Program-made: the position numbers and the translations under genes
Assembly (NCBI RefSeq): GCF_027622875.1
Contig: NZ_JAPZVP010000010.1
Coordinates: forward strand, 1 to 64,000
Direction of reading: 5' to 3'
Source of the DNA: Glycomyces luteolus
GTDB lineage: Bacteria > Actinomycetota > Actinomycetes > Mycobacteriales > Micromonosporaceae
DNA: 64,000 nt
Notes under the pieces: generated by a model
Told to the model about the DNA's origin: nothing
The model's input: the letters and a program-made list of their open reading frames with translations, nothing else
The model's database searches: none
In this document: positions 51,883 to 61,056 of the stretch, in pieces
Numbering within the stretch: the first letter of the stretch is position 1
Layout of the letters: the number at the start of each line of letters is the position of its first letter

Positions 51883-53049
51883 ATGACGGGCTTCAACGAA
51901 CCTGCTTCCACTCAGACCGCGCTCCTGCTCCTGGGACGCGGCACCGACTCCGGCTCCGAGCGCGGCGTCGACTGCCCCGGTGAACTGCCCGCGCCCTCCG
52001 ACCCCGACCTGGTCGAGCGCGCCCGCGCCGCCAAGGAGAAGCTCGGCGGCAACGTCTTCATCCTGGGCCACCACTACCAGCGCGACGAGGTGATCCAGTT
52101 CGCCGACGTCACCGGCGACTCGTTCAAGCTCGCCCAGCAGGCCGCAGCGCGGCCCGACGCCGAGTACATCCTGTTCTGCGGCGTGCACTTCATGGCCGAG
52201 AGCGCCGACATCCTCACCGGCGACCACCAGCAGGTGATCCTGCCCGACCTCGCCGCGGGCTGTTCCATGGCCGACATGGCCACCGCCTCGCAGGTCGAGC
52301 AGTGCTGGGAGGACCTCAAGCGCGTCGGGATCGCCGACGTCACCGTCCCGGTGACGTACATGAACTCGACGGCCGCGATCAAGGGCTTCGTGGGCCGCGA
52401 GGGCGGCCTCGTGTGCACCTCCTCGAACGCCGAGCGGGCGCTGCGGTGGGCCTACGACCAGGGCGAGAAGGTCCTGTTCCTGCCCGACCAGCACCTGGGC
52501 CGCAACACGATGGTCCGCGAGATGGGCTACTCGCTCGAGGACTGCGTGCTCTACAACCCGCACAAGCCGAACGGCGGCCTCACCGACGAGGAGCTGCGGA
52601 ACGCCAAGATCATCCTGTGGAAGGGCCACTGCTCGGTCCACGGGCGCTTCACGCTCGAATGCGTGGAGGAGATGCGCCGCCTCGACCCCGAGGTCAACAT
52701 CCTGGTGCACCCCGAGTGCAAGCACGAGGTCGTCGAGGCCGCCGACTACGTGGGCTCGACCGAGTACATCATCAAGAAGCTCGAAGCGGCCGAGCCCGGC
52801 TCGTCGTGGGCCATCGGCACCGAGCTGAACCTGGTCCGGCGCTTGGCGAACCAGTTCCCGGACAAGAAGATCTCGTTCCTGGACAAGACGGTCTGCTACT
52901 GCTCCACCATGAACCGGATCGACCTGCCGCACCTGGTGTGGGCGCTCGAGGAACTCGTGGCCGGGCGCGTCCCGAACACGATCACCGTGGACGCCGAGAC
53001 CGCCGGGTACGCGCGCGAGGCGCTCGACCGGATGCTCGCGCTGCCGTAG
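51883..53049 (+). CDS. nadA: Quinolinate synthase
   Basis: A 388-residue NadA, which condenses iminoaspartate and DHAP to quinolinate in NAD biosynthesis using a [4Fe-4S] cluster. Motifs: GHHYQRDEVIQFADVTGDS, FCGVHFMAESADIL (first Cys), WKGHCSVHGRFTLECVEEM (second Cys) and KTVCYCSTMNRIDL (third). ATG at 51883. nadB and nadC do not follow in this window, so the gene is detached from the usual nadABC operon. Confidence 0.96.
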   Translation: MTGFNEPASTQTALLLLGRGTDSGSERGVDCPGELPAPSDPDLVERARAAKEKLGGNVFILGHHYQRDEVIQFADVTGDSFKLAQQAAARPDAEYILFCGVHFMAESADILTGDHQQVILPDLAAGCSMADMATASQVEQCWEDLKRVGIADVTVPVTYMNSTAAIKGFVGREGGLVCTSSNAERALRWAYDQGEKVLFLPDQHLGRNTMVREMGYSLEDCVLYNPHKPNGGLTDEELRNAKIILWKGHCSVHGRFTLECVEEMRRLDPEVNILVHPECKHEVVEAADYVGSTEYIIKKLEAAEPGSSWAIGTELNLVRRLANQFPDKKISFLDKTVCYCSTMNRIDLPHLVWALEELVAGRVPNTITVDAETAGYAREALDRMLALP

Positions 53050-53075
53050 AGCGAGTGCCGCCACAAGTGCAACCG

Positions 53076-53128
53076 CCGACGCGGGCCGCCGCGTGTTCCT
53101 GGAAGGGGCTCGCGGCGGCCCGCGTCGG
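53076..53128. terminator. Perfect 18-bp hairpin after nadA
   Basis: CCGACGCGGGCCGCCGCG and CGCGGCGGCCCGCGTCGG pair without mismatch around a 17-nt loop, 27 bases after the nadA stop. Confidence 0.85.
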
Positions 53129-53335
53129 GCGTTCACCAACGCTTTGACGGGTTCGTGCACTGGCCGGTTCCAGGTGCGCATGATCACCGTAGGTTATGTC
53201 GCTACCTGGGCGTTTCTCCCGTGGCTATTCCGTTATCGTTGGTCCGCCGAGTGATGCGAGGGTGAACGCACACCCAACGGACCACTCCCCAGTTCCCGGC
53301 CTCAGTCCCAGAACTCCACCCACCGAGGAGACCTC

Positions 53336-54727
53336 TTGAGCAGCACCGACGCCACCACCCCCGAAACCGCGCCTTCCGAAGACATGCTGATCATCCACGG
53401 CGGCACCCCCCTCGACGGCGAGGTCCAGGTCCGCGGTGCGAAGAACCTCGTCTCGAAGGCCATGGTCGCCGCCCTGCTGGGCACCTCCCCTTCGGTCCTG
53501 CGCTCGGTGCCCGCCATCCGCGACGTCGAGGTCGTGACCGGGCTGCTCCGCGTCCACGGCGTCGACGTCGATCTCGACGGCGACACGCTCTACATGGACC
53601 CCACCTCGGTCGAGTCCGCGGGCGTCGAGGAGATCAACGTCCACGCCGGGACCAGCCGCATCCCGATCCTCCTGTGCGGGCCCCTCCTGCACCGCCTCGG
53701 CCGCGCCTTCATCCCCGACCTCGGCGGATGCAACATCGGCGGCCGCCCCATCGACTTCCACCTCGACGCGCTCCGCAAGTTCGGCGCGGTCGTCGAGAAG
53801 AGCGCCGACGGCACGCACCTCTCGGCCCCCAACGGCCTCCACGGCATCCGCTACGAGCTCGAGTTCCCGTCCGTCGGTGCCACCGAGCAGGTGCTGCTCA
53901 CCGCCGTGATGGCCAAGGGCACCACCGAACTGCGCAACGCCGCGATCGAGCCCGAGATCATCGACCTCATCTGCATCCTGCAGAAGATGGGCGCGATCAT
54001 CAAGGTCCACACCAACCGCGTGATCGAGATCGTGGGCGTGGACGAGCTCAAGGGCTACTCGCACCGGGCCCTGCCCGACCGCATCGAGGCCGCCTCGTGG
54101 GCCTCGGCGGCGCTCGCCACCCAGGGCAGCGTGTACGTGCGCGGCGCGCAGCAGGCCGACATGATGACGTTCCTCAACGTGTTCCGCTCCATCGGCGGCG
54201 CGTACGAGGTGAACGACGACCCCATCGAGGGCGGCATCCGCTTCTGGCACCCGGGCACCCCGCTCAAGCCCGTCGCCCTCGAGACCGACGTGCACCCCGG
54301 GCTCATGACCGACTGGCAGCAGCCGATCGTCGTGGCGCTCACGCAGGCCGACGGCCTGTCGATCATGCACGAGACCGTGTACGAGAACCGCTTCGGCTAC
54401 ACCTCCGAGCTGCGCCGCATGGGCGCGAACATCGAGCTGTACTCCGACTGCCTGGGCGGCACGCCCTGCCGCTGGGGCCGCCGCAACTTCCTCCACTCGG
54501 CCGTCATCGCCGGGCCCTCGAAGCTGCACGCCGCCGACCTGCAGATCCCCGACCTGCGGGCCGGGTTCAGCCACCTCATCGCCGCGATGGCCGCCGAGGG
54601 CACCTCGCGCGTCTACGGCGTCGACCGCTACATCACGCGCGGCTACGAGAACTTCGAGGCGAAGCTCCTCGGTCTCGGCGCGAAGATCGAGCGGCCGACC
54701 TCGCCGACGCTTGCGGGCCGGCCGTGA
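53336..54727 (+). CDS. murA: UDP-N-acetylglucosamine 1-carboxyvinyltransferase (MurA type)
   Basis: A 463-residue EPT/MurA-family enzyme with duplicated inside-out barrel. It has EVQVRGAKNLVSKAMVAALL (Lys/Asn for UDP-GlcNAc) and the catalytic-cysteine loop DLGGCNIGGRPIDFHLDAL, where MurA has GGCAIGARP. Also present are LPDRIEAASWASAALAT and TDWQQPIVVALTQADG (DWQ). It makes the enolpyruvyl step of peptidoglycan synthesis. Start codon TTG with RBS GAGGAG. Since actinomycetes often carry two MurA-like genes, this could be the second paralogue. Confidence 0.93.
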   Translation: MSSTDATTPETAPSEDMLIIHGGTPLDGEVQVRGAKNLVSKAMVAALLGTSPSVLRSVPAIRDVEVVTGLLRVHGVDVDLDGDTLYMDPTSVESAGVEEINVHAGTSRIPILLCGPLLHRLGRAFIPDLGGCNIGGRPIDFHLDALRKFGAVVEKSADGTHLSAPNGLHGIRYELEFPSVGATEQVLLTAVMAKGTTELRNAAIEPEIIDLICILQKMGAIIKVHTNRVIEIVGVDELKGYSHRALPDRIEAASWASAALATQGSVYVRGAQQADMMTFLNVFRSIGGAYEVNDDPIEGGIRFWHPGTPLKPVALETDVHPGLMTDWQQPIVVALTQADGLSIMHETVYENRFGYTSELRRMGANIELYSDCLGGTPCRWGRRNFLHSAVIAGPSKLHAADLQIPDLRAGFSHLIAAMAAEGTSRVYGVDRYITRGYENFEAKLLGLGAKIERPTSPTLAGRP

Positions 54728-54826
54728 GCGGAGCGGCCCGCACCCGCTGAGCCGGAGCCGGTTGAATCCGCGTAGGTATGCTTGGAGGGCAGCATCCCGC
54801 AGCGAGTCGAGGAAGGCCTTAAGTCC

Positions 54827-55480
54827 GTGGCGAAGAAGTCCGTGCAGGCGGAGACACCTGCCCCCCAGGAAACCCAGCCGGCTTCCGCCACCGACAAGAA
54901 GGGGAAGGCCACTCCCAAGCGGCCCAACCAGTCCAAGGCGCGTCCCCCGGCCAACCCCCCGCTGACCGCGAAGGAGAAGCGGGAGGCCCAGAAGAAGGCC
55001 GGGCCGCTCACCAAGGAGCAGAAGAAGCAGGCGAAGGAAGACCTCCGCAACGAGCGCGCCCGCATCGCCGAGGGCCAGTGGAAGGGCGACCCGCTCTTCG
55101 ACAAGTACCACCTGCCGCGCGACCGCGGGCCCGAGCGGCTCCTGGTGCGCGACATCGTCGACTCGCGCTGGTCCGTCGGGCAGTACTACATGTTCGGCGC
55201 GTTCGCGATCCTGATCCTCTCCACCGGCTCGGTGCAGCTCCAGAGCTACCTGTTCATCGCGCTCGTCGTGCTGACGGCCGTCATCGTGTTCGAGTCGGTC
55301 CTGCTGGCGCGCCGCGTGAAGCGGATCGTGTCCAAGCGCCACCCGAAGACCGAGCTGCGCATGGGCTCCCTGTACTGGTACGCGATCCAGCGGAGCATCA
55401 TGCCACGCTCGATGCGCAACCCGCGCCCGCGCATGAGCTACAAGGCGAAGGAAGACGACCTCGGCAAGGTCGTCAAGTAG
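54827..55480 (+). CDS. DUF3043 membrane protein
   Basis: A 217-residue actinobacterial DUF3043 protein. A Lys/Pro/Ala-rich, basic cytoplasmic N-terminus (about 1-95, KKGKATPKRPNQSKARPPAN) is followed by KYHLPRDRGPERLLVRDIVD with SRW, two membrane helices (YYMFGAFAILILSTGSVQL, LFIALVVLTAVIVFESVLLA) and a basic C-terminus. Role unknown. I chose the GTG at 54827; a TTG at 54782 would add 15 residues and has no clear RBS. Confidence 0.88.
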   Translation: MAKKSVQAETPAPQETQPASATDKKGKATPKRPNQSKARPPANPPLTAKEKREAQKKAGPLTKEQKKQAKEDLRNERARIAEGQWKGDPLFDKYHLPRDRGPERLLVRDIVDSRWSVGQYYMFGAFAILILSTGSVQLQSYLFIALVVLTAVIVFESVLLARRVKRIVSKRHPKTELRMGSLYWYAIQRSIMPRSMRNPRPRMSYKAKEDDLGKVVK

Positions 55481-55644
55481 GACGGGCGGGCCAGCTCCAC
55501 GAATGCACGACTCGCAAGCGTCGTCGAGGAGCCTGTCCCGTTTTGCACCGGTCCGGCCCGGGATCGTTCTGCTGTCGTTCCCGGGTCTCCCATGGCCTAC
55601 CCTCGAATTGTCGTAGCCCTCTCTGACCCCGGAAAGTAGTCAAC

Positions 55645-56724
55645 GTGGTGGATGTCGCGGCGGACTTGCGGGCGGGGCTGTTCCGCGCCCTCGGCCCACT
55701 CGATCGCGCCACCATGCGGCACGCGATCGCCGACACCGTTGCCCTCCAGCAGATCCGCGAAGAGGCCACCATGCGCCTCGCCCGGTCCGCCGTCGAGGCC
55801 GACCAGTCGCGGCTGCTCGGCGTCCGGGCCGTGATCCTGCGCGTGCTCGGCGACTTCGACGGCGCCGAAGTGGACGCCGCCGCGGCCGTCAAATACGCCG
55901 AAGCGGTCGGTGCCGACCTGCTGCTGGCCCCCGCGAGGGCGCGGCTGGCGCAGGTGCTGCGCGTACGCGGCCGCTACGAGGAGGCCGACCAGCTGTTCGC
56001 GCTCGCCGAGGCCGGAGAGCTGCCGAGGACCCTCACCGGCGCCGTGCGGGCCTACGCGGGCCTCTCGTGCATCGCTCAGGGGCGCATCACCGAATCGCTC
56101 ATCCACGTGCAGCGCGCCTCCGAGCAGAACCCGCACGGGTTCGTCATGCAGATCGTCGAGACCGCGCTCTCGCTCATCGAGGAGCACGCCGCGAAGGCCG
56201 GTTTCGGACCGCCGCCGCGCGGCTGGCCCGAACGCGCCGGGTACCCCGCGCCCGACCGGTTCCAGGACCCGCAGACCGGCCGCTTCGGGTACCTCGGCGC
56301 GGACGGGCGGCCCGTCGTGCAGGCCGCGTTCAGCCAGGCCGGGGACTTCCGCGGCGGTGTGGCCGCCGTGTGCCAGGCCGACTGGGGCGCGATCGACCGC
56401 ACCGGCACCGTCGTCGTCCCGATGCTCTACGGCTCCATGGAGACCCCCACCGCCGACGGGCGCACCGTCACCGGATTCGTCAACGGCGTCGCCGTCGCCG
56501 CCCAGCGCGGGCGGGTGCTCGTGGTGCACAAGTCCGGGCGTGTGGTCGTGCCTCCTCGCTACCAGCGCGTCGAGGTGCACCCGTCCGGGTTCCTCGCCTC
56601 CGACGGGTACTCGTGGGGCGCACTCGGCTTGGACGGCAACGAGATCGTGCCGCTGCGGGTCGACCGGGCCGAGGCGCTGCGGACGCTCGACGCGGCCGTC
56701 TCGATCGACGACGGGCCGCTGTAG
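55645..56724 (+). CDS. TPR/WG-repeat protein
   Basis: A 359-residue protein. The N-terminal 180 residues are helical and TPR-like (DAAAAVKYAEAVGADLLLAP, GRYEEADQLFALAEAGELPR). The C-terminal part carries WG (KWG) repeats: GRFGYLGADGRPVVQAAFSQ, ADWGAIDRTGTVVVPMLYG, SWGALGLDGNEIVPLRVDRA. WG-repeat proteins are beta-rich and of unknown role, often at the cell surface, but no signal peptide is seen here. GTG start. Confidence 0.75.
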   Translation: MVDVAADLRAGLFRALGPLDRATMRHAIADTVALQQIREEATMRLARSAVEADQSRLLGVRAVILRVLGDFDGAEVDAAAAVKYAEAVGADLLLAPARARLAQVLRVRGRYEEADQLFALAEAGELPRTLTGAVRAYAGLSCIAQGRITESLIHVQRASEQNPHGFVMQIVETALSLIEEHAAKAGFGPPPRGWPERAGYPAPDRFQDPQTGRFGYLGADGRPVVQAAFSQAGDFRGGVAAVCQADWGAIDRTGTVVVPMLYGSMETPTADGRTVTGFVNGVAVAAQRGRVLVVHKSGRVVVPPRYQRVEVHPSGFLASDGYSWGALGLDGNEIVPLRVDRAEALRTLDAAVSIDDGPL

Positions 56725-56799
56725 CCGCTCACCGGCCGTTCGCCCGCCTGTGACCTTGGAGTCGTTGACGCTAGCCGCACGGCAGGTAATCTCTTGGGC

Positions 56800-57795
56800 A
56801 TGGAGTTTCGTCATCTCGGCCGCTCAGGCCTCGTCATTTCCGAACTGGTGTACGGCAACTGGATCACCCACGGCGGGCAGGTGGAAGAGGACGCCGCCGT
56901 CGCGTGCGTGAACGCCGCCCTCGACGCCGGCATCACGACCTTCGACACCGCGGACGTCTACGCGCAGGGCGCCGCTGAGGAAGTCCTCGGACGCGCGCTG
57001 AAGGACCAGCGCCGCGACGGCATCGAGATCTTCACCAAGGTCTACTGGCCGATGGGCGAGGGCAAGAACGACCGCGGCCTCTCGACCAAGCACATCAAGG
57101 AGTCGATCAACAACTCCCTGCGCCGCCTCCAGACCGACCGCGTCGAGCTGTACCAGGCCCACCGCTGGGACGTCGAGACGCCGCTCGAGGAGACCATGCA
57201 GGCGTTCGCCGACGTGGTGCACTCCGGCAAGGCCCACTACATCGGCGTCTCCGAGTGGACCGCCGACCAGATCCGGGCCGGCGCCGAACTCGCCAAGGAG
57301 CTGAAGATCCAGCTCGTGTCGAGCCAGCCGCAGTACTCCGCCCTGTGGCGGGTCATCGAGGCCGAGGTCGTCCCGGCCTCCGAGGAGCTCGGCATCGGCC
57401 AGATCGTCTGGTCGCCGCTGGCGCAGGGCATCCTCACCGGCAAGTACAAGCCGGGCCAGGACGCCCCCGCGGGCTCGCGCGGCGCGGACCCCAAGTTCGG
57501 CCGCTTCGTCGCGCAGTGGCTCAACGACGACGTGCTCGAGCGCGTCCAGCAGCTCGGCCCGATCGCCGAGGACCAGGGCCTCACCATCGCGCAGCTCAGC
57601 CTCGCCTGGGTGCTGCAGAACTCGAACGTGTCGGCCGCGATCATCGGCGCCACCCGCCCCGAGCAGGTCGTCGAGAACGTCAAGGCCGTCGGCGTGAAGC
57701 TCCCCGAGGAGGTCTACGCCAAGATCAACGAGATCCTCGAGCCGGTCGCCGTGACCGACCCGAAGGAGACCACGGCCCCCAACCCCCGCGCGTAA
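56800..57795 (+). CDS. Aldo/keto reductase (AKR, Kv-beta/YghZ-like)
   Basis: A 331-residue NADPH-dependent aldo/keto reductase. Catalytic tetrad: Asp and Tyr in TFDTADVYAQGAAEEVLG, Lys in IEIFTKVYWP, His in LYQAHRWDVETPLEE. The cofactor segments WSPLAQGILTGKY and IIGATRPEQVVENVKAVG are in place. Start MEFRHLGRSGLVISEL at the ATG at 56800. Convergent with miaA. Substrate unknown; YghZ-type enzymes reduce ketoaldehydes. Confidence 0.95.
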   Translation: MEFRHLGRSGLVISELVYGNWITHGGQVEEDAAVACVNAALDAGITTFDTADVYAQGAAEEVLGRALKDQRRDGIEIFTKVYWPMGEGKNDRGLSTKHIKESINNSLRRLQTDRVELYQAHRWDVETPLEETMQAFADVVHSGKAHYIGVSEWTADQIRAGAELAKELKIQLVSSQPQYSALWRVIEAEVVPASEELGIGQIVWSPLAQGILTGKYKPGQDAPAGSRGADPKFGRFVAQWLNDDVLERVQQLGPIAEDQGLTIAQLSLAWVLQNSNVSAAIIGATRPEQVVENVKAVGVKLPEEVYAKINEILEPVAVTDPKETTAPNPRA

Positions 57796-57796
57796 C

Positions 57797-57898
57797 TCAG
57801 CGCTTCGCAACCCCCGACCGCGACTCGATCGTCGCGAGCGCGAGCGGGAGGAGCTCCGGAACGGGCGCCTCGAGCCCCACCGAGGGGCCCGGGGGGGG
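57797..57898 (-). other. Probable detached 3' end of miaA
   Basis: In the miaA frame, after the stop at 57899-57901, codons read VGLEAPVPELLPLALATIES then RSGVAKR and TGA at 57797-57799. This looks like a typical MiaA C-terminus, and the spacing to the conserved Trp fits without net gain or loss of length. The stretch between is C-rich on this strand (CCC repeats). This is more consistent with base-call or assembly damage at G-runs than with a true frameshift. Confidence 0.6.
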
Positions 57899-58786
57899 TT
57901 ACCAGGCGGGGGGGGGGGGCGCGGAGCCGCGCCTGCCCTGCACGGTGAGCCGGAAGGCCTCGGCCTCGTCGTACTCGCCCGCGAAATGGGCGAGGACCTG
58001 CTGGTATCCGAGAGCGCGGGACGCGGTGCGGCCCTCGCGCAGTCCCCGTGACTCGAGTTCACGGACCTCATCGAGGAACCCGGCGTCCCACATGTGCTGG
58101 ACGCGGCGCTCGATGCGCTCGTCGAGGACCGCGGTGTCGAGGTCGACGCCGATGCGGATCGCCTCGAAATGGGCCTTCGGCACGGGCAGGCTCGCGGTGA
58201 ACGAACCGGTGAGCTCCACGACTTCCAGGGCGCGGACGACGCGGCGGCCGTTCGAGGGCAGGATCGCCTCGGCGGCGGCGGCGTCGAGGGCCTTGAGGCG
58301 CTCCCAGAGCGCCGCTGAGCCCTCCCGCTCCAGTTCGGCCTCGAGCCGGGCCCGGATCACCGGGTCGGTGCCGGGGAAGTCCATCTCGTCGAGCGCGGCC
58401 TGCACGTACAGGCCGGAGCCGCCCACGAGGACCGGGCGCTTCCCGCGGGAGCGAATGTCGGCGATCGCATCCCGGGCGAGACGCTGGTAACTGGCCACAT
58501 CGGCCGGCTCGGTGACGTCCAGGACGTCGAAGACATGATGCGGGATACCGCGCTTCTCAGCCTCGGTGATCTTCGCGGTGCCGATGTCCATGCCCCGGTA
58601 GAGCTGCATCGAGTCGGCGTTCACCACCTCGCCGTCCAGGGCTTCCGCCAGCGCGACCGACAGCGCGGTCTTCCCCGCCGCGGTGGGGCCTACGACGGCG
58701 ATCACCGGCGGCTGTAGGGTGGGGAGGCTGCCAGCGTGCGATGCATAGCCCAACTGAACGACCCCTTCGGTTCGTGTCGGCACCAC
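57899..58786 (-). CDS. miaA: tRNA dimethylallyltransferase (3' end disrupted)
   Basis: MiaA isopentenylates A37 of UNN-reading tRNAs. Motifs: P-loop IAVVGPTAAGKTALSVALAE, EVVNADSMQLYRGMDIGTAK, GIPHHVFDVLDVTEPADVAS, LVGGSGLYVQAALDEMDFPG, RVVRALEVVELTGS and RTASRALGYQQVL. After AFRLTVQ the sequence becomes GRRGSAPPPPAW and stops, at G-runs of 8 and 12 bases (57891-57898 and 57908-57919). Here MiaA should continue with an Arg-rich segment and WF. Beyond the stop the same frame continues to 57797 with a MiaA-like end (see next feature). The start may be a later GTG (58705), since about 27 residues precede the usual N-terminus. Confidence 0.85.
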   Translation of the reverse strand: MVPTRTEGVVQLGYASHAGSLPTLQPPVIAVVGPTAAGKTALSVALAEALDGEVVNADSMQLYRGMDIGTAKITEAEKRGIPHHVFDVLDVTEPADVASYQRLARDAIADIRSRGKRPVLVGGSGLYVQAALDEMDFPGTDPVIRARLEAELEREGSAALWERLKALDAAAAEAILPSNGRRVVRALEVVELTGSFTASLPVPKAHFEAIRIGVDLDTAVLDERIERRVQHMWDAGFLDEVRELESRGLREGRTASRALGYQQVLAHFAGEYDEAEAFRLTVQGRRGSAPPPPAW

Positions 58787-58868
58787 CCGGCTGGCGGCTA
58801 CCCGTCAACCACCGTAAGGTACGGGAAGTACGTCCCTAAGTTCGTGTGAAGGATTTGAGATTACCGCG

Positions 58869-60086
58869 ATGAGTGACCTCGGAGACTGGACCAGCTTCGG
58901 CCGCGTTGACGCCGACGGCACGGTCTATGTGAAAACCTCCTCCGGCGAGCGCGCGGTCGGCTCGTGGCAGGCCGGCTCCACGGAGGAGGGCCTCGCGCAC
59001 TTCGCGCGCAAGTACGCCGACCTCGTGGTCGAAGTCGATCTCATCGCCGCCCGCCTGAACTCGGAGTCCGCCGACGTCGAGCAGGCCGCCTCGCAGCTGC
59101 GCAAGCTCCGCGAAGGCCTCGACACCGCGGCCGTGGTCGGGGACGTCGACGCCCTCGCCGCACGCCTCGACGGACTCTCGAAGCACGCCGAGGAGAAGCT
59201 CGGCGAGTTCAAGGCCGCGAAGGACGCCGAGCGCGCCGAAGCGGTCGCCGCCAAGGAGGCCCTCGTGGCCGAGGCGGAGGAGCTCGCGGCGAAGGACAGC
59301 CACTGGAAGGCCTCGGGCGCGCGCTTCAGCGAGATCATCGAGGAGTGGAAGGCGATCCACGGGGTCGACCGGAAGACCGACCAGAAGCTGTGGCGCCGGT
59401 TCTCCGCCGCCCGCGACACGTTCACGCGCCACCGCGGCGCGTACTTCTCGCAGCTCGACGCCGAGCGCAAGGTGATCGGCTCCAAGAAGGAAGAGCTGAT
59501 CGCGCGCGCCGAGGCGCTCTCGACCTCGACCGACTGGGGACCGACCGCCGACGCGCTCAAGGGCCTCATGGCCGAGTGGAAGGACGCCGGGCGACTGGCG
59601 CCCGACGCCGAGCAGAAGGCCTGGAAGCGGTTCCGTGCCGCGCAGGACGTGTTCTTCAACGCCCGCTCCGAGGTCTTCTCGGCCCGCGACGCGGAGCTCG
59701 AGGCCAACCAGGCCGCGAAGGAGGAGCTCCTGAAGCAGGCCGAGGCGCTGGACATCGAGGCCGACCCGAAGGCCGCGCAGAACGCGTTCCGCGAACTGCA
59801 GGCCGGCTGGCACGACATCGGCGCGGTCCCGCGCAAGAACCAGGCCAAGCTGCAGCGGCGCCTGCGCAACGTCGAGGACAAGCTCCGCGACGCGCTGGAC
59901 ACCGCCTGGCGCAAGGTCCCGGTCGAGAAGAACCCGCTGCTGCTCCAGATGCGCCAGCAGGTCGCCGAGGCCGAGGAGAAGCTGGAACGCGCGAAGGCCG
60001 ACGGGAACGCGAGCCGCATCAAGAAGGCGGAAGCGGACCTGGCGAGCAAGAAGCAGTTCTTGCAGCTCGCGGAGGGAACCAAGTAG
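58869..60086 (+). CDS. DUF349 domain-containing protein
   Basis: A 405-residue helical protein with three DUF349 repeats: FSEIIEEWKAIHGVDRKTDQ (about 155-200), ALKGLMAEWKDAGRLAPDAE (about 230-275) and AFRELQAGWHDIGAVPRKNQ (about 305-350). A coiled-coil tail ends KKQFLQLAEGTK. DUF349 proteins are abundant and widespread in actinobacteria; the role is not established. ATG start, divergent from miaA. Its last codons are repeated in frame, in diverged form, directly after its stop. Confidence 0.9.
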   Translation: MSDLGDWTSFGRVDADGTVYVKTSSGERAVGSWQAGSTEEGLAHFARKYADLVVEVDLIAARLNSESADVEQAASQLRKLREGLDTAAVVGDVDALAARLDGLSKHAEEKLGEFKAAKDAERAEAVAAKEALVAEAEELAAKDSHWKASGARFSEIIEEWKAIHGVDRKTDQKLWRRFSAARDTFTRHRGAYFSQLDAERKVIGSKKEELIARAEALSTSTDWGPTADALKGLMAEWKDAGRLAPDAEQKAWKRFRAAQDVFFNARSEVFSARDAELEANQAAKEELLKQAEALDIEADPKAAQNAFRELQAGWHDIGAVPRKNQAKLQRRLRNVEDKLRDALDTAWRKVPVEKNPLLLQMRQQVAEAEEKLERAKADGNASRIKKAEADLASKKQFLQLAEGTK

Positions 60087-60119
60087 CTCAGCCTGCAGTT
60101 GGCTGAGGGTTCCAAGTAA
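60087..60119 (+). repeat. Diverged in-frame copy of the DUF349 gene's final codons
   Basis: After the TAG, the same frame encodes LSLQLAEGSK and TAA, nearly the same as the gene's own end FLQLAEGTK. The codons differ at several synonymous positions (CTC/TTG, GCG/GCT, GGA/GGT), so it is not a fresh duplication. Confidence 0.75.
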
Positions 60120-60285
60120 ACGAAACCTGCCGTTGTCCCCGGATTCGCGGGAACGCATGAGCGCGTTCGCGGACGGGTCGGGATAATGGGGCAGGGCTAC
60201 AACGGCGTGGACCGCTTCGGTTCACGCCGTTCGCTTTGCCCCGCCGTTCCCCGCCGTGCACCCGTCGAAAGGAAGGCAGTCGCCC

Positions 60286-61044
60286 ATGGGCATGGAAATC
60301 ACCGCACTGGAGACGCTCCCCCCGCAGTTCATCCCGACCGTGAACGTGTTCAACCTCCGCGACATCGGCGGCTGGAACGCCCGCGACGGCAAGAAGGTCA
60401 AGACCGGCCAGGTCTTCCGCTCCGACAACTTCGGCAACGCGACCGAGGCCGATATCGACCACGTCGTGAACCACCTCGGCGTCAAGCACGTGATCGACCT
60501 GCGCCGGGCCGAGGAGTGGGACGAGTCCGCACGGTTCCCGGACCTCGACGGCGTCGACTTCCACCACTTCGAGATGCTCCACATCAAGTGGGAGCAGATC
60601 GGGCTGCGCGTGAACGGACTCTCCGATGAGGCCGAGCTCATCGAGTTCCTGCGTCACCGGTACACCGGGATGATGGAGTCCGGGTACCTGTCGGTGCGCG
60701 ACTCGCTCGAGGTGATCGCGAGCGGCGAACCGGTGGTCTTCCACTGCATGGCCGGGAAGGACCGGACCGGGATCATCGCGGCCGTGCTGCTCTCGATCCT
60801 CGGCGTGGACGACGAGGACATCGCCGCCGACTACGCGCTCACCAGCTTCGGCTCGGCGCGCTGGCGCGCGTGGCGCGACGAGAACTTCGGCAAGCCCGAG
60901 GTCGAGAGCGGCCTGGCCACCCCGGCCGAGGCGATGCTCCAGACCATCAGGGAGATCAACGCCCGCTTCGGTTCCATGGAGCGGTACGCCGAGGCGACCG
61001 GATTCAAGGGTGCGGACGCGTTGCGCGACCTGCTGCTCCAGTAA
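60286..61044 (+). CDS. Tyrosine-protein phosphatase (DSP/lipid phosphatase-like)
   Basis: A 252-residue phosphatase: VNVFNLRDIGGWNARDGKKV and VFRSDNFGNATEADIDHVVN (start region of the Y_phosphatase3 family), then the P-loop PVVFHCMAGKDRTGIIAAVL (HCxxGxxRT, catalytic Cys). The family includes MptpB-like enzymes acting on phosphotyrosine or phosphoinositides. Start at the ATG at 60286, RBS AGGAAGG; earlier frames lack an RBS. Confidence 0.92.
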   Translation: MGMEITALETLPPQFIPTVNVFNLRDIGGWNARDGKKVKTGQVFRSDNFGNATEADIDHVVNHLGVKHVIDLRRAEEWDESARFPDLDGVDFHHFEMLHIKWEQIGLRVNGLSDEAELIEFLRHRYTGMMESGYLSVRDSLEVIASGEPVVFHCMAGKDRTGIIAAVLLSILGVDDEDIAADYALTSFGSARWRAWRDENFGKPEVESGLATPAEAMLQTIREINARFGSMERYAEATGFKGADALRDLLLQ

Positions 61045-61056
61045 TCCCGTCGGGTG

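Noticed and set aside
57884-57919. G-rich tract as a possible G-quadruplex regulatory element
   Set aside because: It lies inside the miaA coding frame where conserved residues are expected, so sequence damage is the simpler reading.
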